From: Ashinkailepas kermadecensis
Lineage: Eukaryota; Arthropoda; Thecostraca; Neolepadidae
Length of the DNA: 64,000 nucleotides
Assembly: GCA_034440615.1 (NCBI GenBank)
Contig: JAOTOM010004570.1
Location: forward strand, 124,001-188,000
Direction: 5' to 3'
Shown in pieces: positions 12,020 through 22,560 of the stretch. The notes under the pieces are model-generated. The model saw only the letters and a list, made by a program, of their open reading frames with translations. It was not told the DNA's origin and did not search any database. Both the position numbers and the translations under genes were made by a program. Each line of letters starts with the position of its first letter. Positions within the stretch are counted from its first letter, which is position 1.

Positions 12020-12485
12020 CATGGTCCTGATCATGCTGCATGATCCTGATCACACTGCATGGTCCTGGTCACACTGCATGGTCCTGGTCACACTGCATGG
12101 TGCTGATCACACTACATGGTCCTGATCACACTACATGGTCCTGATCACACTGCATGGTCCTGGTCACACTGCATGGTCCTGGTCGCACTGCCTGGTCCTG
12201 GTGACACTGCATGGTCCTGGTCACACACATGGTCCTGGTCACACTGTATGGTCCTGGTCACACTGTGCCTGTGGTAAAAGGTAAGGCTATAATATGGTCT
12301 GGTACATGATGGCTGATCACAGATGGTCTGATCGATGCTGGGCTGGGGAAGTAAAATTTTACTGTATGGTCCTGGTCACACTGCATGGTCCTAGTCATAC
12401 TGCATGGTCCTGGTCACACTGCATGTTTCTGATCACACTACATGATCCTGATCACACTGCATGATCCTGGTCACCATGCATGGTC
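12020..12485. repeat. 19-bp minisatellite, interrupted
   Basis: Unit CATGGTCCTGGTCACACTG and variants (CTGATCACACTG) repeat from about 12,020 to 12,262. They resume at about 12,363-12,485 after roughly 100 bases of unrelated sequence. About 19 copies in all. Confidence 0.9.
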
Positions 12486-13300
12486 TCAATGAACAACTTC
12501 CACAACGTGTACTTGCATGAGCGAGCAGCAGGGGCTTGCCCTCTCCATGACCATAAATCTGGGGAGGTTTATTAGGGAAAACAAGAACGGTATCCCAATG
12601 CTTGCTAAATTTCGAACACTTGTAAATTCCGCCTAACCTTGTAATACTTCATCATCAGGGGCGGACCTTCCCCAAATTGATTGAGAGGGCTCAACACATC
12701 GCGGACATTGGAGGACTTGATTCGGTTCGGAGATCCCAGTCCATGGATCCCATGCCAAAGTCCAAAAATAGGGGAGGGTTCACGCATACTTTGAGAAGGG
12801 GGGCTTGAGCCCCCCTCCCCCTCCCCAAGAGTATCTAAAGCCAGGGGCGGTCGGCCCATCTAAGGCACTAAGGCAGTGCCTCACCTGAATAGAGCTGGGA
12901 AGTATTTTTGTATGTTATTTTCGTACAAATGATGCTTTCATCCACTGGAAAATAGCAAAGTTGAAAACTGGAAACAAATATGCATTGGTGACTGGTAATT
13001 ATAGTGAAAATTGAAGTTCACATTTACATCATAGCTTCAACACAGCTCTATCACCAGTCGGCAGAGGCATGCCTCTGGCATATCTAGTCATATATTGCGC
13101 TTTCGTTTCATAATAAGCGCAGGGAATGCGGTCTTTTTGGAGTAGAGTCCATTCTACTATAATGGAGATCGCTGTGTGAGGGAGATTTTTTAGGTACATC
13201 GGGCCATGTTTTGCACAAAAATGTTCCCATTGATTCGTGAAAATAAGGGAATGTGCGGAATTGTGGAGCAGGAGCAAGTTACCTACCTACCCACTTAGGT
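12486..13300. other. Non-coding; fragment of CAGGGGCGG-type dispersed repeat
   Basis: 12,656-12,850 begins and ends with the word CAGGGGCGG and has the G/C-rich blocks (GGGGGGCTTGAGCCCCCC) typical of the dispersed MITE-like sequences elsewhere in the window. A minus-strand frame of 84 codons lies in it but has no recognisable domain. The rest is AT-rich without signals. Confidence 0.35.
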
Positions 13301-13328
13301 AAGTCATAAAGTCATAAAGTCATAAAGT
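13301..13328 (-). repeat. 8-bp terminal repeat of LINE family B
   Basis: Three and a half copies of an 8-bp unit, TTTATGAC on the element strand. Short tandem repeats at the extreme 3' end are typical of CR1/L2-type LINEs and mark the end where reverse transcription begins. Confidence 0.85.
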
Positions 13329-13332
13329 GTTA

Positions 13333-13373
13333 AGGCTTAATAAGGGCCACAGGGGCCCATCTGGGTTAAGCCT
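13333..13373 (-). other. 3'-terminal hairpin of LINE family B
   Basis: On the element strand AGGCTTAA pairs with TTAAGCCT (8 bp, perfect) around a 25-base loop containing GATGGGCCCCTGTGGC. It sits immediately before the terminal repeats. The same loop core with a different stem occurs in family A at 18,205-18,244. A role in recognition by the element's own reverse transcriptase is inferred from stringent-type LINEs such as eel UnaL2. Confidence 0.7.
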
Positions 13374-13620
13374 ATCTAAAAAGGTACTAGAAATGTACAT
13401 ACTCTCACCCCAATCAATCACTTATCTCAAGTTCCTAGGGAGCTATATATCCCAGCCTATCTAGCACCATTCACTTGCTATTGCATAACACACTCAACAA
13501 TTACAAACTCCTCCCATCATACCCATTGTGCTACCATAGACAATCTCATCAGTATCACATCCCGAAGGAAGGTGCTGAATCCATGGCTAGGCACACCCTA
13601 TATAAAGTTATAAAGCATTT

Positions 13621-13660
13621 AGACTTAATATGAGACCCAAAGGCTCATCCAGTTAAGTCT
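13621..13660 (-). other. Internal hairpin in family B 3' UTR
   Basis: AGACTTAA pairs with TTAAGTCT around a related loop (GATGAGCCTTTGGGTCTC on the element strand). Compared with the terminal hairpin one stem pair has changed from G-C to A-T on both sides, which is a compensatory change. It looks like a second, older 3' end inside the UTR. Confidence 0.6.
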
Positions 13661-13917
13661 GTAAATGGAAGATACTATAAGCCTGGTAAAAAGACAAACC
13701 CCAACCATCCCACATCCTGAAGAAACCAGTCCTCCAATATCCCACACACCTATGAATGCCTATCTACCCTAGCTATCCAGCCCTATTCCCCTGATCTCTC
13801 TTAACACATGTGGATTTAATGCCTTATCAATAATTTTCCAACTGCATCCATGCCTGCTTAAAGGGGTCTATGCCGTGCACACTTACTTAACATAAATCTC
13901 ACCCCATCCATCACAAA

Positions 13918-16720
13918 TTAGAACTCAAAAACAAGATTTTTCTGTCTAAAACATGTGTCCACCCTACTTTTAAATACATTCAATGAGGAACTCCCCACAA
14001 CATCAGCAGGCAGCCCATTCCACTGATCAACAACCCTTTGACTGAAGACCTGTTGTCGCTTAACTGTCCTACACCTCAACTTGTCTAACCAGAATTGATG
14101 ACCCCTATGTGATACTCTAAACTGAAGAGCACCATTCAAATTGACCTGATCTAGTCCTTTAACAATTTTGTACATTTCAATCATGTACCCCCTTAATCTC
14201 CTATACTTGAGTGAGTACATATCCAATGCCACAAGCCTTTCTCCATATTCTAAGTTACCTATTCCACTGATGAGTCTAGTTGCTTTGCGCTGCACTCTTT
14301 CTAACATGTCTATATCTTTTTCTAGGTAGGGGCTCCATGCTTGTACAGAATATTCCAAATGGGGTCGCACATATGCTAAGTGCAGTTTTTCATGACTTCC
14401 TTGCTCTTATATATCACACTTCTATTAATGAGTCCCAGCATTCTGAGTGCCCTGTTCCTATCTGAGCCACATTGTTTTTCTGCTTTAAGATCTCTTGAAA
14501 CCAACACACCTAAGTCCCTTTCCTCTTCAATAACATCCAGTTCCCTCCCTCCCATTGTATATCTTAAAGTCTCACCTCCAGACCCCAGATGCATAACCTT
14601 ACACTTGTCATAGTTGAAAGACATCTGCCATTGATCAGCCCACTTTTTTAGGTCCTCCAAGTCTAGTTGAATATTTATAGATTGGTGACAACTGTTTGCC
14701 ACTCCTACCAGCTTGATGTCATCAGCAAATTTGAACACTCTATTCCTCAGCCCTACCTCAATGTTATTCACAAAGATGATAAAGAGAAGTGGCCCTAGAA
14801 CAGAGCCCTGTGGTACTCCACTCAGAACATCCTACCAATCAGATTTACATCCATTTAACATTACCCTTTGTTTCCTTCCCCTCAACCATGTTTCAATCCA
14901 ACCTAGAACTTTTCCAACAATCCCATGTTGCTGTAGTTGATGCATCCATGGGACTGTTGCAACAGTCCCATGAATGTTTAAGTACACAACATCCATCCTG
15001 CTTTGATTGTGTACTTCTTTAGTAACATACTTCATGAACTCCAAAAGGTTAGTTAAACAAGACCTTCGAGATCGAAATCCATGTTGAGTATCCCTTAAAA
15101 GATTGTGCCCATCAAGATGAATCTGAACATTCTGTTTTACCAGATTTAATAGTACCTTGCAAACTATTGAGGTCAAATTGACTTGCCTGTAGTTCCCTAC
15201 ACACTTCATACTTCCCTTTTTGAAAATTGGTGCTGCATTGCAGTTCTCCAATCTTCAGGCACTTCAGAATATTTCATAGACCCACTGAAAATTATACCTA
15301 GGGGAACTGCTAAAGCTTTAGCACACTACTAAGACCCTAGCATATATATCATCTGGTCCAGAAGCTTTATTAGGTTTTATATTCTGCAACTGCTTTTCTA
15401 CAGCTTCTGTAGTTATTGTAAGATACTCCAACCTATCACCTGTCATGGCATAAGATTCAGTTGTTTCTATTCTACCAGAATTATCTTTAGTAAAGACCAA
15501 TGAGAATTGCTTGCTTAGGGATTCCACAATATCACAATCATCAACCACTAATTCACCATCTACCTCCAGTGGTACTACACTACACTTTTTAGCCTTCAAT
15601 TTGTAGAAACTAAAGAATCTCTTAGCATTACCTGCTGAACATTCTCAAGCTAATTTGATTTCAGCCAGTCTTTTAGATGCCCTTACACACCTCCTAACTT
15701 GATTTCTAGCTATTTTATATGATTTGAGGTTTACCTCAGAGCTAGCATATTTTAGTTTCTTGAATGCCTGTTTCTTTGACTCCGGTAAATGCTTTACTTC
15801 CCTGGTCAGCCACGAAGGGTGCTTAACCCTGGTTAATCTAATTTACCTATTGGGAATGAACCTATCCTGACCTTGAAATAGTTTATATTTTATCATTCTC
15901 CACATTTCATAAGCATCTAAGCCCTTCAATAAGTCTGCCCAATTAATTTCATTCAGGAAGATCCTGAACTCATTGTAATTCCCTTTAGCAAAATTTGGAA
16001 TCAATGTCTTATTGGTTCCAATAATTCCAACATACAATGAGAAGCGTATAATGTTGTGATCACTATTACCCAAGGTCTCTCCTATGTTCACATTTTGTAC
16101 AAAATTGTCCTGATTAGTAAGCACAAGATCTAATATTTCATTTTCCCTTGTAGGTTCATGTATCATTTGAAAGAATACATTTTCCTCAAAACAATCCATC
16201 AAACTTCCTCCTGATTTGTTTAGACCTATAGTTTTGCTTCCCAATCCTGTTATGTTGAAATCCCCCAACAAAACAGTTCTCTCCTGCACTCTCCTACTTA
16301 TCTCTTCCTGCATCAACCTGTCCATGTTTTCATTCTGGTCTGGAGGTCTATAGAATGCCCAAATCCTAAAGTTTGCTCCATTCTTCAGAATGATATCTAA
16401 CCACAAGGATTATACTCCTTCATTATGTACACTATCCTCTATTGAATGACATTTCATTACTTGTCTGACATACAAGAGTATACCTCCTCCTATCCTTGCC
16501 TTCCTTTGATAAGCATGCATGTTGTAGCCTGTCAATTCAAATTCCTGCAAGTTGTCTCCAAAAATGCTTTCATTAACACATGCCTCTGTTATGCATACCA
16601 AATCTAGCTCTTCAGACAGCATATATGCATGCAGTTCCCCAATTTTGTTCCTAACACTTCTGGCATTGACATAAAAACATGATAAACTATTCCTTCCCTT
16701 GCTTGCAAGACTTCTCTGTT
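13918..16720 (-). pseudogene. LINE family B ORF2: endonuclease plus reverse transcriptase, broken
   Basis: Reading on the minus strand, the apurinic-type endonuclease starts with NARSVRNKIGELHAYM and continues through CITEACVNE, GGGILLYV, LLGDFNITG and GNSDHNIIRF. Reverse transcriptase follows: NKASGPDDIYARVL, IFKKG, NYRQVNLTS, DTQHGFRSRRSCLTNLL, FADDIKLV (the catalytic box), and the VRPHLEYSVQAWSP block. The pieces ending near 16,410, 15,843, 15,318, 14,832 and 14,376 are all in one frame and separated by stops or eroded gaps. The last piece (13,918-14,370) is shifted, consistent with loss of one A in the A-run of KEVMKK. The D-x-S-K-A-F palm motif is eroded (LNIHGTVATVP). It cannot make a working enzyme. 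Confidence 0.9.
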
Positions 16721-17127
16721 TATCAGCTACATCCCCCCCCCCATGACCTGCCTAGTTTCCCTATTTCCTCTTGAGAGCCTCCTCATACCCATTGCTGAGC
16801 AATTCAACTCCTCTCTTGCGAGGTAGGTACGGGAAGTGACAAATACTAGAACCGAAAGCACAACGAGGAAGTTTGTTAGTGACCAGTGTGCTCTTACTGG
16901 GCTTTGATGTGATGCTTAGTCAGCTCTGTAAATTCTATTCATTCACTAGTGTTTCCAGGACGGACATATCAGTCCAGCCAACAAAAAATAGACTGATTTG
17001 GAACAAACTTGTTCTTCAATATCAAATTATACAAAACCTAGTCGCATTTTATGAAAGTGTTGCCCTGAGCTCATGCTTAGGTACCTAGTTAGGCACCTAC
17101 TAAGCTTTCCAAATCCAATCATATCAT

Positions 17128-17464
17128 AAGGGGGGACATGATTGAAATGTACAAAATTGTTAAAGGACTAGATCAGGTCAATTTGAATGGTGCTCTTCAG
17201 TTTAGAGTATCACATAGGGGTCATCAATTCAGGTTAGACAAGTTCAGGTGTAGGACAGTTAAGCGACAACAGGTTTTCAGTCAAAGGGTTGTTGATCAGT
17301 GGAATGGGCTGCCTGCTGATATTGTGGGGAGTTCCTCATTGAATGTATTTAAAAGTAGGGTGGACAAATTTTGTATACAGGAAAATCTTGTTTTTGAGTT
17401 TCAATTTGTGATGGATGGGGTGAGATTTATGTTAAGTAAGTGTGCACGGCACAGACCCCTTTAA
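17128..17464 (+). pseudogene. C-terminal fragment of LINE family B ORF2
   Basis: Starts inside RGDMIEMYKIVKGLDQ and continues to FQFVMDGVRFML and beyond, with an intact frame to the stop at 17,464. Compared with copy 1 it contains the same FRVSHRGHQF, QRVVDQWNGLPAD and SSLNVFKSRVD words with few substitutions. It reads slightly further than copy 1 because the equivalent stop is changed. There is no start or catalytic domain, so it is inert. Confidence 0.9.
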
Positions 17465-17661
17465 GCAGGCATGGATGCAGTTGGAAAATTATTGATAAGG
17501 CATTCAATCCACATGTGTTAAGAGAGATCAGGGGAATAGGGCTGGATAGCTAGGGTGGATGGGCATTGATGGGTGTGTGGGATGTTGGAGGACTGGTTTC
17601 TTCAGGATGTGGGATGGTTGGGGTTTGTCTTTTTGCCAGGCTTATGGTGTCTTCCATTTGC

Positions 17662-17701
17662 AGACTTAACTGGATGGGCCTTTGGGTCTCTTATTAAGTC
17701 T
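17662..17701 (+). other. Internal hairpin in LINE family B copy 2
   Basis: AGACTTAA pairs with TTAAGTCT around CTGGATGGGCCTTTGGGTCTCTTA, matching the internal hairpin of copy 1. It is followed within about ten bases by TTTACAACTTTATG, which resembles the terminal 8-bp repeats. Confidence 0.6.
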
Positions 17702-18180
17702 GAATGCTTTACAACTTTATGTAGGGTGTACCTAAGAATGGATTCAGCACCTTCCTTCGGGATGGGATACAGATGAGATTGTCTATGGTAGCACAATGGG
17801 TATGATGGGAGGAGTTTGTAATTGTTGAGTGTGTTATGCAATAGCAAGTGAATGGTGCTAGATAGGCTGGGATATATAGCTCCCTAGGAACTTGAGATAA
17901 GAGATTTATTTGGATGAGAGTATGTACATTTCTAGTACCTTTTCTAGATAGGCATAACCCAGATGGGCCCCTGTGGCTCTTATTAAGCCTTAACACTTTA
18001 TGACTTTATGACTTTATGACTTTATGACAATGAATTTGAAAATTTGTTGATAATTATTATTTTACTTGGCCGTACCAAACAACTTAAAACCAACTTTTCG
18101 AGTCTGCATAATGCATGTAATTTGGGTAAATATATAGAAGAAACCCTTAGGGCAACTTTTCGTTAAACAAAATGTGTTTT

Positions 18181-18200
18181 AAAGACATAAAGACATAAAA
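18181..18200 (-). repeat. 8-bp terminal repeat of LINE family A
   Basis: On the element strand the tail is TTTATGTC repeated about two and a half times. It differs from the family B unit (TTTATGAC) by one base. Confidence 0.75.
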
Positions 18201-18204
18201 GATC

Positions 18205-18244
18205 AGTGCAACTATGAGCCACAAGGGCCCCTCTTGGTTGCACT
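18205..18244 (-). other. 3'-terminal hairpin of LINE family A
   Basis: AGTGCAAC pairs perfectly with GTTGCACT around a 24-base loop with AGAGGGGCCCTTGTGGC. The loop core matches family B but the stem sequence is almost wholly different. The last ten codons and stop of ORF2 lie inside the hairpin, leaving only about 30 bases of 3' UTR before the end. Confidence 0.7.
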
Positions 18245-21200
18245 CTGTACACTGAACCAGTTGTCCACCAAATGTGTTGATGAACTCTCCCTGGAATACA
18301 GAAAAACAAGCCCCCTATTCTTATAATGATTGTCTATGCTGTTCTTAAAGATGTTCAGTGTGTTGCTACTGACAATGGTTTCTGGCAGCTGGTTCCAGTG
18401 TTCTACTACCCTGTTGGTGAAGAAGGACTGTCTTAACCTTGTCCTGCTGTGATTAACTTTAATTTTGAATTGATAACCTCTAATTGCATCATTTCTGTTA
18501 AATTCAAACAGTTCCCTGAGATAACCCTGTTCCTGACCATGAACAACTTTAAAGACCTCGATGAGATCTCCTCTCAGCCTTCCATATCTAAGTGAAAACA
18601 TATTCAATTTCTTCAATCTTTCCTCATATGCCCGGTTGCCCATACCATTCACCATTTTTGTTGCCCTCTTTTGTACTCTCTCTAAAAGCCAACAATCTTT
18701 TTCATAACTAGGGGACCAAGCATGGACACAATATTCCAGATGTGGCCTGACATATGCACAATAAAGCTTCCTGATGACTTCCTCACTTTTGTATGATACA
18801 TTCCTATTTATTGTCCCAAGCATTCTTAGTGCCTTCTTCCTGGCTTCTTTGGTCTGTTCTGATGCCCCCAATTTTGTGTTCAAAATAACACCTAAGTCCT
18901 TCTCCTGCTGAGTCACAGATAGTACTTGGCCACCCATCAAGTATGGAGCCGTGATATGCTGCCTACCTACATGCATGATTTTGCACTTATCAAAATGAAA
19001 TTTCATTTGCCATTTTTCGGACCACTTCACAAGCTCGTCTAAGTCTTTCTGCAGCAAGACCTGCTCATTGTGCCCTGTTATTGCCCTAAAGACCTTCAAA
19101 TCATCTCCAAATTTCAAAACCTTACTGCTTAGGCCACTTTCAATGTTATTTACAAACATAATGAACAATAGTGGTCCCAGTACTGACCCCTGGGGGACTC
19201 CACTAAGAACATTTTGCCATGATGATTTTGTACCATTTAGCATCACTCTCTGCTGTCTATCTGAAAGCCACAACCCTATCCATTTTAGGATGTTACCCAC
19301 AATACCATGGGCCTGAAGCTGCATCATTAACCGTTTATGAGGTACCTTGTCAAAGGCCTTGCTAAAGTCAAGATATGCTACATCAACCTGATTTCCCTTA
19401 TCAAATTGTTCTGTAGCAAAATTCAAAAAGTCCAAGAGATTTGTGAGACACGATCGCCCTTTTCTAAACCCATGTTGAGTATCTTGAATCACTCTGTTTG
19501 CTTCCAGAAAACTAACTATTTTATCCTTGATAATTGATTCAAGTACCCTGCGGACTAGTGATGTGAGGCTTACTGGCCTATAGTTTTCAACTTTCCCTCT
19601 TTCTCCTTTCTTGAAAATAGGAACTACATTTGCCCGTTTCCAATCGGTTGGAATTTCATTTTGTGAAACTGATCTACAAAATATTATACTGAGTGGAATT
19701 GCCAATTCTTTTTCAGCTTCCCGCAATACCCTAGCATAAATTCCATCAGGTCCTGCTGCCTTGTTTGGCTTTATTTTCCTGACATAATTCAGAACAACAT
19801 CACTGTCAATGAAATCAACATCATGTAACTGATCACCTGTTGCTGAGCTGTGGTTCACAGTTGGCAGATTAGTCACATCCTCCAATGCAAACACTGATTT
19901 AAACTGCTTGCTCAATTCCTCAACCATCTCACCATCCTCGCTCAATATAATCCCATTTACTTCCAGTGGACCAATTGGGCTTGAAACTTTACTTAGCCTG
20001 TAGAAACTAAAGAACTTTTTACTGTCCCCATTACAGTTCCTAGCCAAATCCAATTCTTTTGCTCGCTTTGCTGCTCTGGTTTTCTGCTTCACAGCGTCTC
20101 TAGCTTTTTGATACAACCTTAGATTTACTATATTTGAAGCTTCCTTAAATACTCTAAATGCATCTTTCTTAGCCTTAATTGCTTTTGTCAAATCTTGTGT
20201 AAGCCATGCTGACTTTCCTACTCTTCTTTTGTGCCTTTGCTTTTGGGGGACATGTCTAATCTGAATTTCCGTCACGTAAGATTTGAACTTTTCCCACATT
20301 TCACAGGCCTTTAAATCGGAGAATTCTTCTTCCCATTTTATGGCACTTAAAGCCGCTCTCATGCAGTCAAAGTCTGCCCTGTTAAAATTTGGAACCTTTG
20401 CCAAATTATCCTTGATTGTCCCTGCTACATGTGCCTTGAATCTCACTATGTTATGGTCACTTCTTCCCAGAGTTTCTCATACAGTCAAGTCTTGAACTAA
20501 ATCACTTAAATCTGGGAAGACAAGGTCCAAGAATGAGCCCTGCCTAGTTGGTTCTGTTACAAACTGGTGTAAGAACAGGTCCTCTTCAAGGCATTTCCTA
20601 AACAGTTTACATGCTGGGGAGCCAACACCAACATTTTCATATCCTTTTAGATTAAAGTCACCAAGAATAAGGCATTTCCTCTGAAAGTTTCTACTGATTT
20701 CCTCACAAATCACCTTATCAAGCTCCAGTTGCTGAGAATGTGGCAAGGTTCCTGATCGGTACAAAGCTCCTATTCTCAGTTTATTGCTGTTGCCTTTTCC
20801 CACAGAAACATCAAGCCAAATGGACTCCACAGACACATTTTTTACCCCATCTGCTACTTTTTGAGAACTGAATAAGCTATTCACATAGAGCATTACACCA
20901 CCCCCTTTCACTGCTGGACCCCTATTGCATGAAAACATATTGTATCCCTGGATCTCATAGTCCTGCAAGTTATCCCCAAAATACCCCTCACTGACCCATG
21001 CCTCAGTAATGCAAACAAAGTCTGGTTCCTCATCAGCAACATAACACTTGAACTCGTCAAATTTGGATCGAATACTCTGAGCATTAAGCATCATACACTT
21101 AAGAAACGTTCCATAACCATCTTTGGTTTTTTCATGCTGAGTGGCTCTATCATCTCTGGATGAGCTACCACTCTGCCCCCTTGATCTACTGCCATCCCTA

Positions 21201-21283
21201 TTTGCTGACTGTGAGGTTCTATTGCCTATGCTGTCACTATTGGCATATTCATGAGATGGTAATGCCACTTCTTCCCTCCTCAC
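18212..21283 (-). pseudogene. LINE family A ORF2: AP endonuclease and reverse transcriptase, one nonsense codon
   Basis: About 1,020 codons in a single frame. Endonuclease motifs in order: MLNAQSIRSKFDEF, CITEAWVSE, GGGVMLYV, LILGDFNLKG, SFLDLVF and GRSDHNIVRF. Reverse transcriptase motifs: NKAAGPDGIYARVL, PIFKKG, ENYRPVSLTS, QHGFRKGRSCLTNLL, VAYLDFSKAFDKVPH, LSGVPQGSVLGPLLF and the catalytic box FGDDLK. The frame is cut by a TGA at 20,477-20,479, between the last two endonuclease motifs. Family B has GETLGNSDHN here, so a GGA glycine codon probably became TGA. The box is FGDD rather than the usual FADD, and the other family-A copy has FADD. There is no good ATG at the 5' end, and the frame remains open back into ORF1, so natural initiation may be by reinitiation or recoding. 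Confidence 0.93.
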
Positions 21284-21291
21284 CCCATTAT

Positions 21292-22236
21292 CTAGTTTCC
21301 CTGATGGACATGTTCACACACTTTACTTAACACTTGCACTCCCTTCTCGGAGAAGTGCAGGCCATCCCTTTGATAGAGGTCCCATGAACCATAAAACCTG
21401 CACCACTTGTCAACAAAGGTCAAACCTAACTCATTGCAGAGCCTACCCACCCTGGCATTGGCTGCCAGTGCCCTAGAGCTCCACTCAGGGGAGACTTCAG
21501 CCCTGGGCAGAATAGCCGTCACGATAACTCTGCTTTTGCTCTGCTTCAGGGTGGCCAGAAGGGCCCTGTAGTCCTGCAGCAGCTCCTCACTCCTAGCAGG
21601 ACCTACGTTGTTCACTCCTACCTGCACTATAACTGTACTAAACTGGTCCTCACTGGTGGCCTGTGCCACCACTGGGACCAGGTCTCTAACCTTGGCACCA
21701 GGCCTGGTGATGCACCTCCTGCCTCTCCTACCTTTACAGAAAACTCTATCTAAATGACGCACACGAGAGTCTCCCACCACCAGCACAGTCTCCTTGCTAT
21801 TATCCTGGGGGCAGTCCTCCAAAGCCTGAAACCTATTTGAAGTTGCTATGCCTGCCTGTTGAGCTGCTTGGCTAGGTTTACTCCCACTCCTACCACCTGC
21901 CACCTGCCATTCACTGCCCCCTTTCTTAGGCTCGCACCTCCAAATCCTCCACCCCCTGACATTAAACTACTGCCCCTGTGAGCTACAACTAGAAATATTT
22001 TGTTCACTAGGAGCACTTCTCTCTACAGATATCCCTGCCACCTCCACAGCAGGAGAAGTCTCAGTTGCCTGGTGGCCTGCGACCACCTGGGCATAGGATG
22101 CCCCAGCTACAGACTGACCCGTACATGATTCCTTTTCTTGTGTACCCTTTGCAACTAGGGCAGCCCTGAGCTTGGAAAGCTCTGCCTTAAGGGCCCTAAC
22201 CTCCTTCTCTAGTGCCTGCATCCTGGTTGAAACCAT
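21292..22236 (-). pseudogene. LINE family A ORF1: coiled coil plus SGNH esterase, one nonsense codon
   Basis: About 314 codons. The N-terminus (MQALEKEVRALKAELSKLRA) has a leucine-rich heptad pattern expected of a trimerising coiled coil. A TAG at 21,967-21,969 then interrupts the frame after SSCSSQGQ, and the same frame continues to the stop at 21,292. The C-terminal domain is an SGNH/GDSL hydrolase: VVGDSRVRHLD (nucleophile Ser), VQVGVNNV (Asn block) and DGLHFSEKG (Asp-x-x-His). Such esterase domains are known in ORF1 of CR1-group LINEs, where ORF1 acts as an RNA-binding partner in the retrotransposition particle. The N-terminal and esterase halves are each intact. It ends only a few bases before the ORF2 frame. 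Confidence 0.9.
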
Positions 22237-22560
22237 CCTAAAGGCTGCAGCTTATTTCTAGATTTAGATTGAAAAGTAACTTGCTGCAAAATGATATAAC
22301 AAAATAACAGAGGAGATAAAAATAACTGACAAAGCTTAGGTGTATGCTAGTTCCTAACTACGCAGCACTTACAAGGTAATCGTTGTGCTGAAAATTGATG
22401 GAGGTTTTTAAAGAAAGAAGAAAGCACTCGCTAAACAGCTGCCAAAAAATGTAATAAATAGCTGAAAGCACTGACACACTAGACAAAGACAGACGGTAAC
22501 ACAACGACAAAATGGCGCTGGGCAGCCTCGCTAGGTTAAAATAGTCTAATCTACTTGTTA

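Larger units (their letters stand above)
13301..16815 (-). mobile_element. LINE family B, copy 1 (CR1/L2-like, degenerate)
   Basis: A non-LTR retrotransposon read on the minus strand: endonuclease, reverse transcriptase, about 600 bases of 3' UTR, and a 3' tail that on the element strand is (TTTATGAC)n. The tail occupies 13,301-13,328. The 5' end is truncated, since only the beginning of the endonuclease is present and no ORF1 precedes it. The 3' part is repeated in opposite orientation at 17,128-18,028. Confidence 0.9.
17128..18028 (+). mobile_element. LINE family B, copy 2 (5'-truncated)
   Basis: About 900 bases, the plus-strand equivalent of 13,301-14,195: the last ~110 codons of ORF2, the 3' UTR with both hairpins, and the tail (TTTATGAC)n at 17,992-18,028. 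Truncation at the 5' end is the usual outcome of target-primed reverse transcription. The two copies face each other about 2.9 kb apart, forming a large inverted repeat. Confidence 0.9.
18181..22560 (-). mobile_element. LINE family A, near full length (CR1/L2-like)
   Basis: Minus-strand non-LTR retrotransposon: probable 5' UTR (about 22,237-22,560, end uncertain), ORF1 (22,236-21,292), ORF2 (about 21,283-18,212), 3' hairpin and terminal repeats (TTTATGTC)n at 18,181-18,200. It carries only one in-frame stop in each ORF, so it is probably young. No target-site duplication was found, as is common for this clade. Confidence 0.92.

Noticed and set aside
22237..22560. Target-site duplication for the family A LINE
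   Set aside because: No matching flank was found for the 18,181 end. CR1/L2-type elements often lack clear duplications.
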